A DNA stretch of 11,019 nucleotides from the NCBI GenBank assembly GCA_946481225.1, contig CAMLNJ010000053.1:1-11019 (forward strand). The letters run 5' to 3'. Below the pieces are notes generated by a model. It searched no databases, was not told the origin of the DNA, and was given only the letters and a program-made list of their open reading frames with translations. Origin of the DNA: an uncultured Verrucomicrobiota bacterium. Its GTDB lineage: Bacteria > Verrucomicrobiota > Verrucomicrobiae > Opitutales > Opitutaceae. Of the stretch, positions 10,056 through 11,019 are shown in pieces. Position 1 is the first letter of the stretch; every line of letters begins with the position of its first letter. A program made the position numbers and the translations under genes.

Positions 10056-11019
10056 ATGCTCAGCCGGGCCTTCGACTACCTCAGCGTCTTCAAGACCGCC
10101 ACGCGCGAGCGCTGGGATGCATGGACCCCGCTCGCCCTGATGCTGCTTAGCGCCATCGGAGTGGCCTTCATTTACTCGGCCCAATTCACCCAACCGGAAA
10201 ACGACGGGATAAAACAGGTCGTCTGGCTCGCCGCCGGCTCCGGCATCTACATCGCCGTCTCGCTCGTCGACTACCGGCTCTGGCTCAGCATCTGGCACTG
10301 GTTCTACCTGGCTTGCATGCTCTTGCTCGTCCTCGTGCTCCTGCCCGGCGTGGGCGACGCCCAGTTCGGCGCGCAACGCTGGCTGGACCTCGGCTTTTTC
10401 AAGCTCCAGCCCAGCGAGCCGGCCAAGGTCGCGGTGCTTTTTGTCACCGCCTCCCTCCTCACCCGGGCCAAGCTCGGCTCCGTCCGCCAATCGCTCGGCA
10501 CCTTGGGCAAGTTGGCCCTTGCGGCAGGGGTGCCCATGTTGCTGATTTTGCTACAACCCGACCTCAAGTCGGCGATCGTCCTGCCCCCGATGGTGTTCTC
10601 CATGCTCTACGTTTCGCGCCTCTCGACCCGCTTTTTCGCGGGTGCGCTGGGCGCGTTTCTGGTGCTCGTGAGCCTCGTCGCCTGGGACACGGTCGAATAC
10701 GTCAACTTCATGAAGAAAAACAAGTTGGACTTCATGAAGGACAAAGGACGCTACGAGGCGCACTCGTGGTTTCCGTTCAAGGATTATCAGCGCAACCGCA
10801 TCCTCACCTTCGCCGCGCCCGACATCATCGATCCGACGGGCACGAAGGACGCCTGGAACCTCAACCAGTCGCTCATTTCGGTCGGCAGCGGCGGCCTCAC
10901 CGGCAAGGGCTGGACGCAGGGCACGCAAGCCCAGCTCGGCTACCTGCCCCCCGCGGTTTCGCACAACGATTTTATCTTCTCCGTCATCGCCGAGGAGAAG
11001 GGATTTTTGGGAAGTCTCA
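10056..11019 (+). CDS. rodA: RodA, SEDS peptidoglycan glycosyltransferase (3' end outside window)
   Basis: RodA is the polytopic inner-membrane enzyme that polymerises lipid II into glycan strands during cell elongation, working with a class B penicillin-binding protein and the MreBCD machinery. The first 321 residues are present. Family marks: hydrophobic segments from residue 24 onward, FGAQRWLDLGFFKLQPSEPAK (104-124), QPDL (167-170), DYQRNRI (243-249), LISVGSGGLTGKGWTQGTQ (273-291), and the loop SHNDFIFSVIAEE, whose Asp305 matches the essential aspartate of HTDFIF in E. coli RodA. Two oddities: the usual QPDLGT reads QPDLKS (167-172), and about 30 charged residues (roughly 211-242) are inserted before DYQRNR compared with E. 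coli. The start at 10056 gives the normal cytoplasmic N-terminus before the first helix. No mreBCD or mrdA gene is visible upstream; the neighbour is a divergent ribbon-helix-helix gene. Confidence 0.96.
   Translation, partial: MLSRAFDYLSVFKTATRERWDAWTPLALMLLSAIGVAFIYSAQFTQPENDGIKQVVWLAAGSGIYIAVSLVDYRLWLSIWHWFYLACMLLLVLVLLPGVGDAQFGAQRWLDLGFFKLQPSEPAKVAVLFVTASLLTRAKLGSVRQSLGTLGKLALAAGVPMLLILLQPDLKSAIVLPPMVFSMLYVSRLSTRFFAGALGAFLVLVSLVAWDTVEYVNFMKKNKLDFMKDKGRYEAHSWFPFKDYQRNRILTFAAPDIIDPTGTKDAWNLNQSLISVGSGGLTGKGWTQGTQAQLGYLPPAVSHNDFIFSVIAEEKGFLGSL

Noticed and set aside
9891..10490. 199-codon minus-strand frame over the rodA start
   Set aside because: The plus strand encodes unmistakable RodA motifs; the antisense product is Glu/Gly-rich with no domain and no ribosome binding site.

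Overview
The window looks like chromosome of a high-GC bacterium, most probably Opitutaceae (Verrucomicrobiota). This is inferred from the very C-rich third codon positions, the RNase Y/EngB/RodA housekeeping genes, an E. coli-type LacZ, and a large secreted Asp-box protein with a C-terminal repeat style I associate with verrucomicrobial exported proteins. No rRNA, tRNA, CRISPR array, transposase or phage gene is visible.

Layout, left to right: the 5' part of a ribonuclease Y gene (minus strand, cut by the left edge); divergently, a complete GH2 beta-galactosidase (514-3813); a secreted protein of 1018 residues with Asp-box motifs (3908-6964) with its own Shine-Dalgarno; a small two-helix membrane protein (7180-7398) closed by a strong intrinsic terminator; the GTPase EngB/YsxC (7550-8155); convergent to it, an AraC-family regulator (8186-9055, minus); divergent from that, a second small two-helix membrane protein (9093-9332) that aligns with the first and also ends in a strong terminator; a hairpin-rich intergenic stretch (9333-9624); an 89-residue ribbon-helix-helix-like protein (9625-9894, minus); and divergently the first 321 residues of RodA (from 10056, cut by the right edge).

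The named genes serve separate jobs: RNA turnover (RNase Y), lactose or beta-galactoside hydrolysis (LacZ), ribosome assembly (EngB) and cell-wall elongation (RodA). The AraC protein is the only plausible sugar-type regulator here, but nothing in the sequence ties it to lacZ. It sits only 37 bp from the second small membrane gene, so that gene is the more direct candidate target.

The least ordinary content is the pair of related small membrane proteins, each carried as a gene-plus-terminator unit around engB and araC; a ribbon-helix-helix gene with no visible partner next to rodA; a charged insertion in RodA; and two contrasting styles of translation start. I see no convincing multi-gene novel defence or mobile system.
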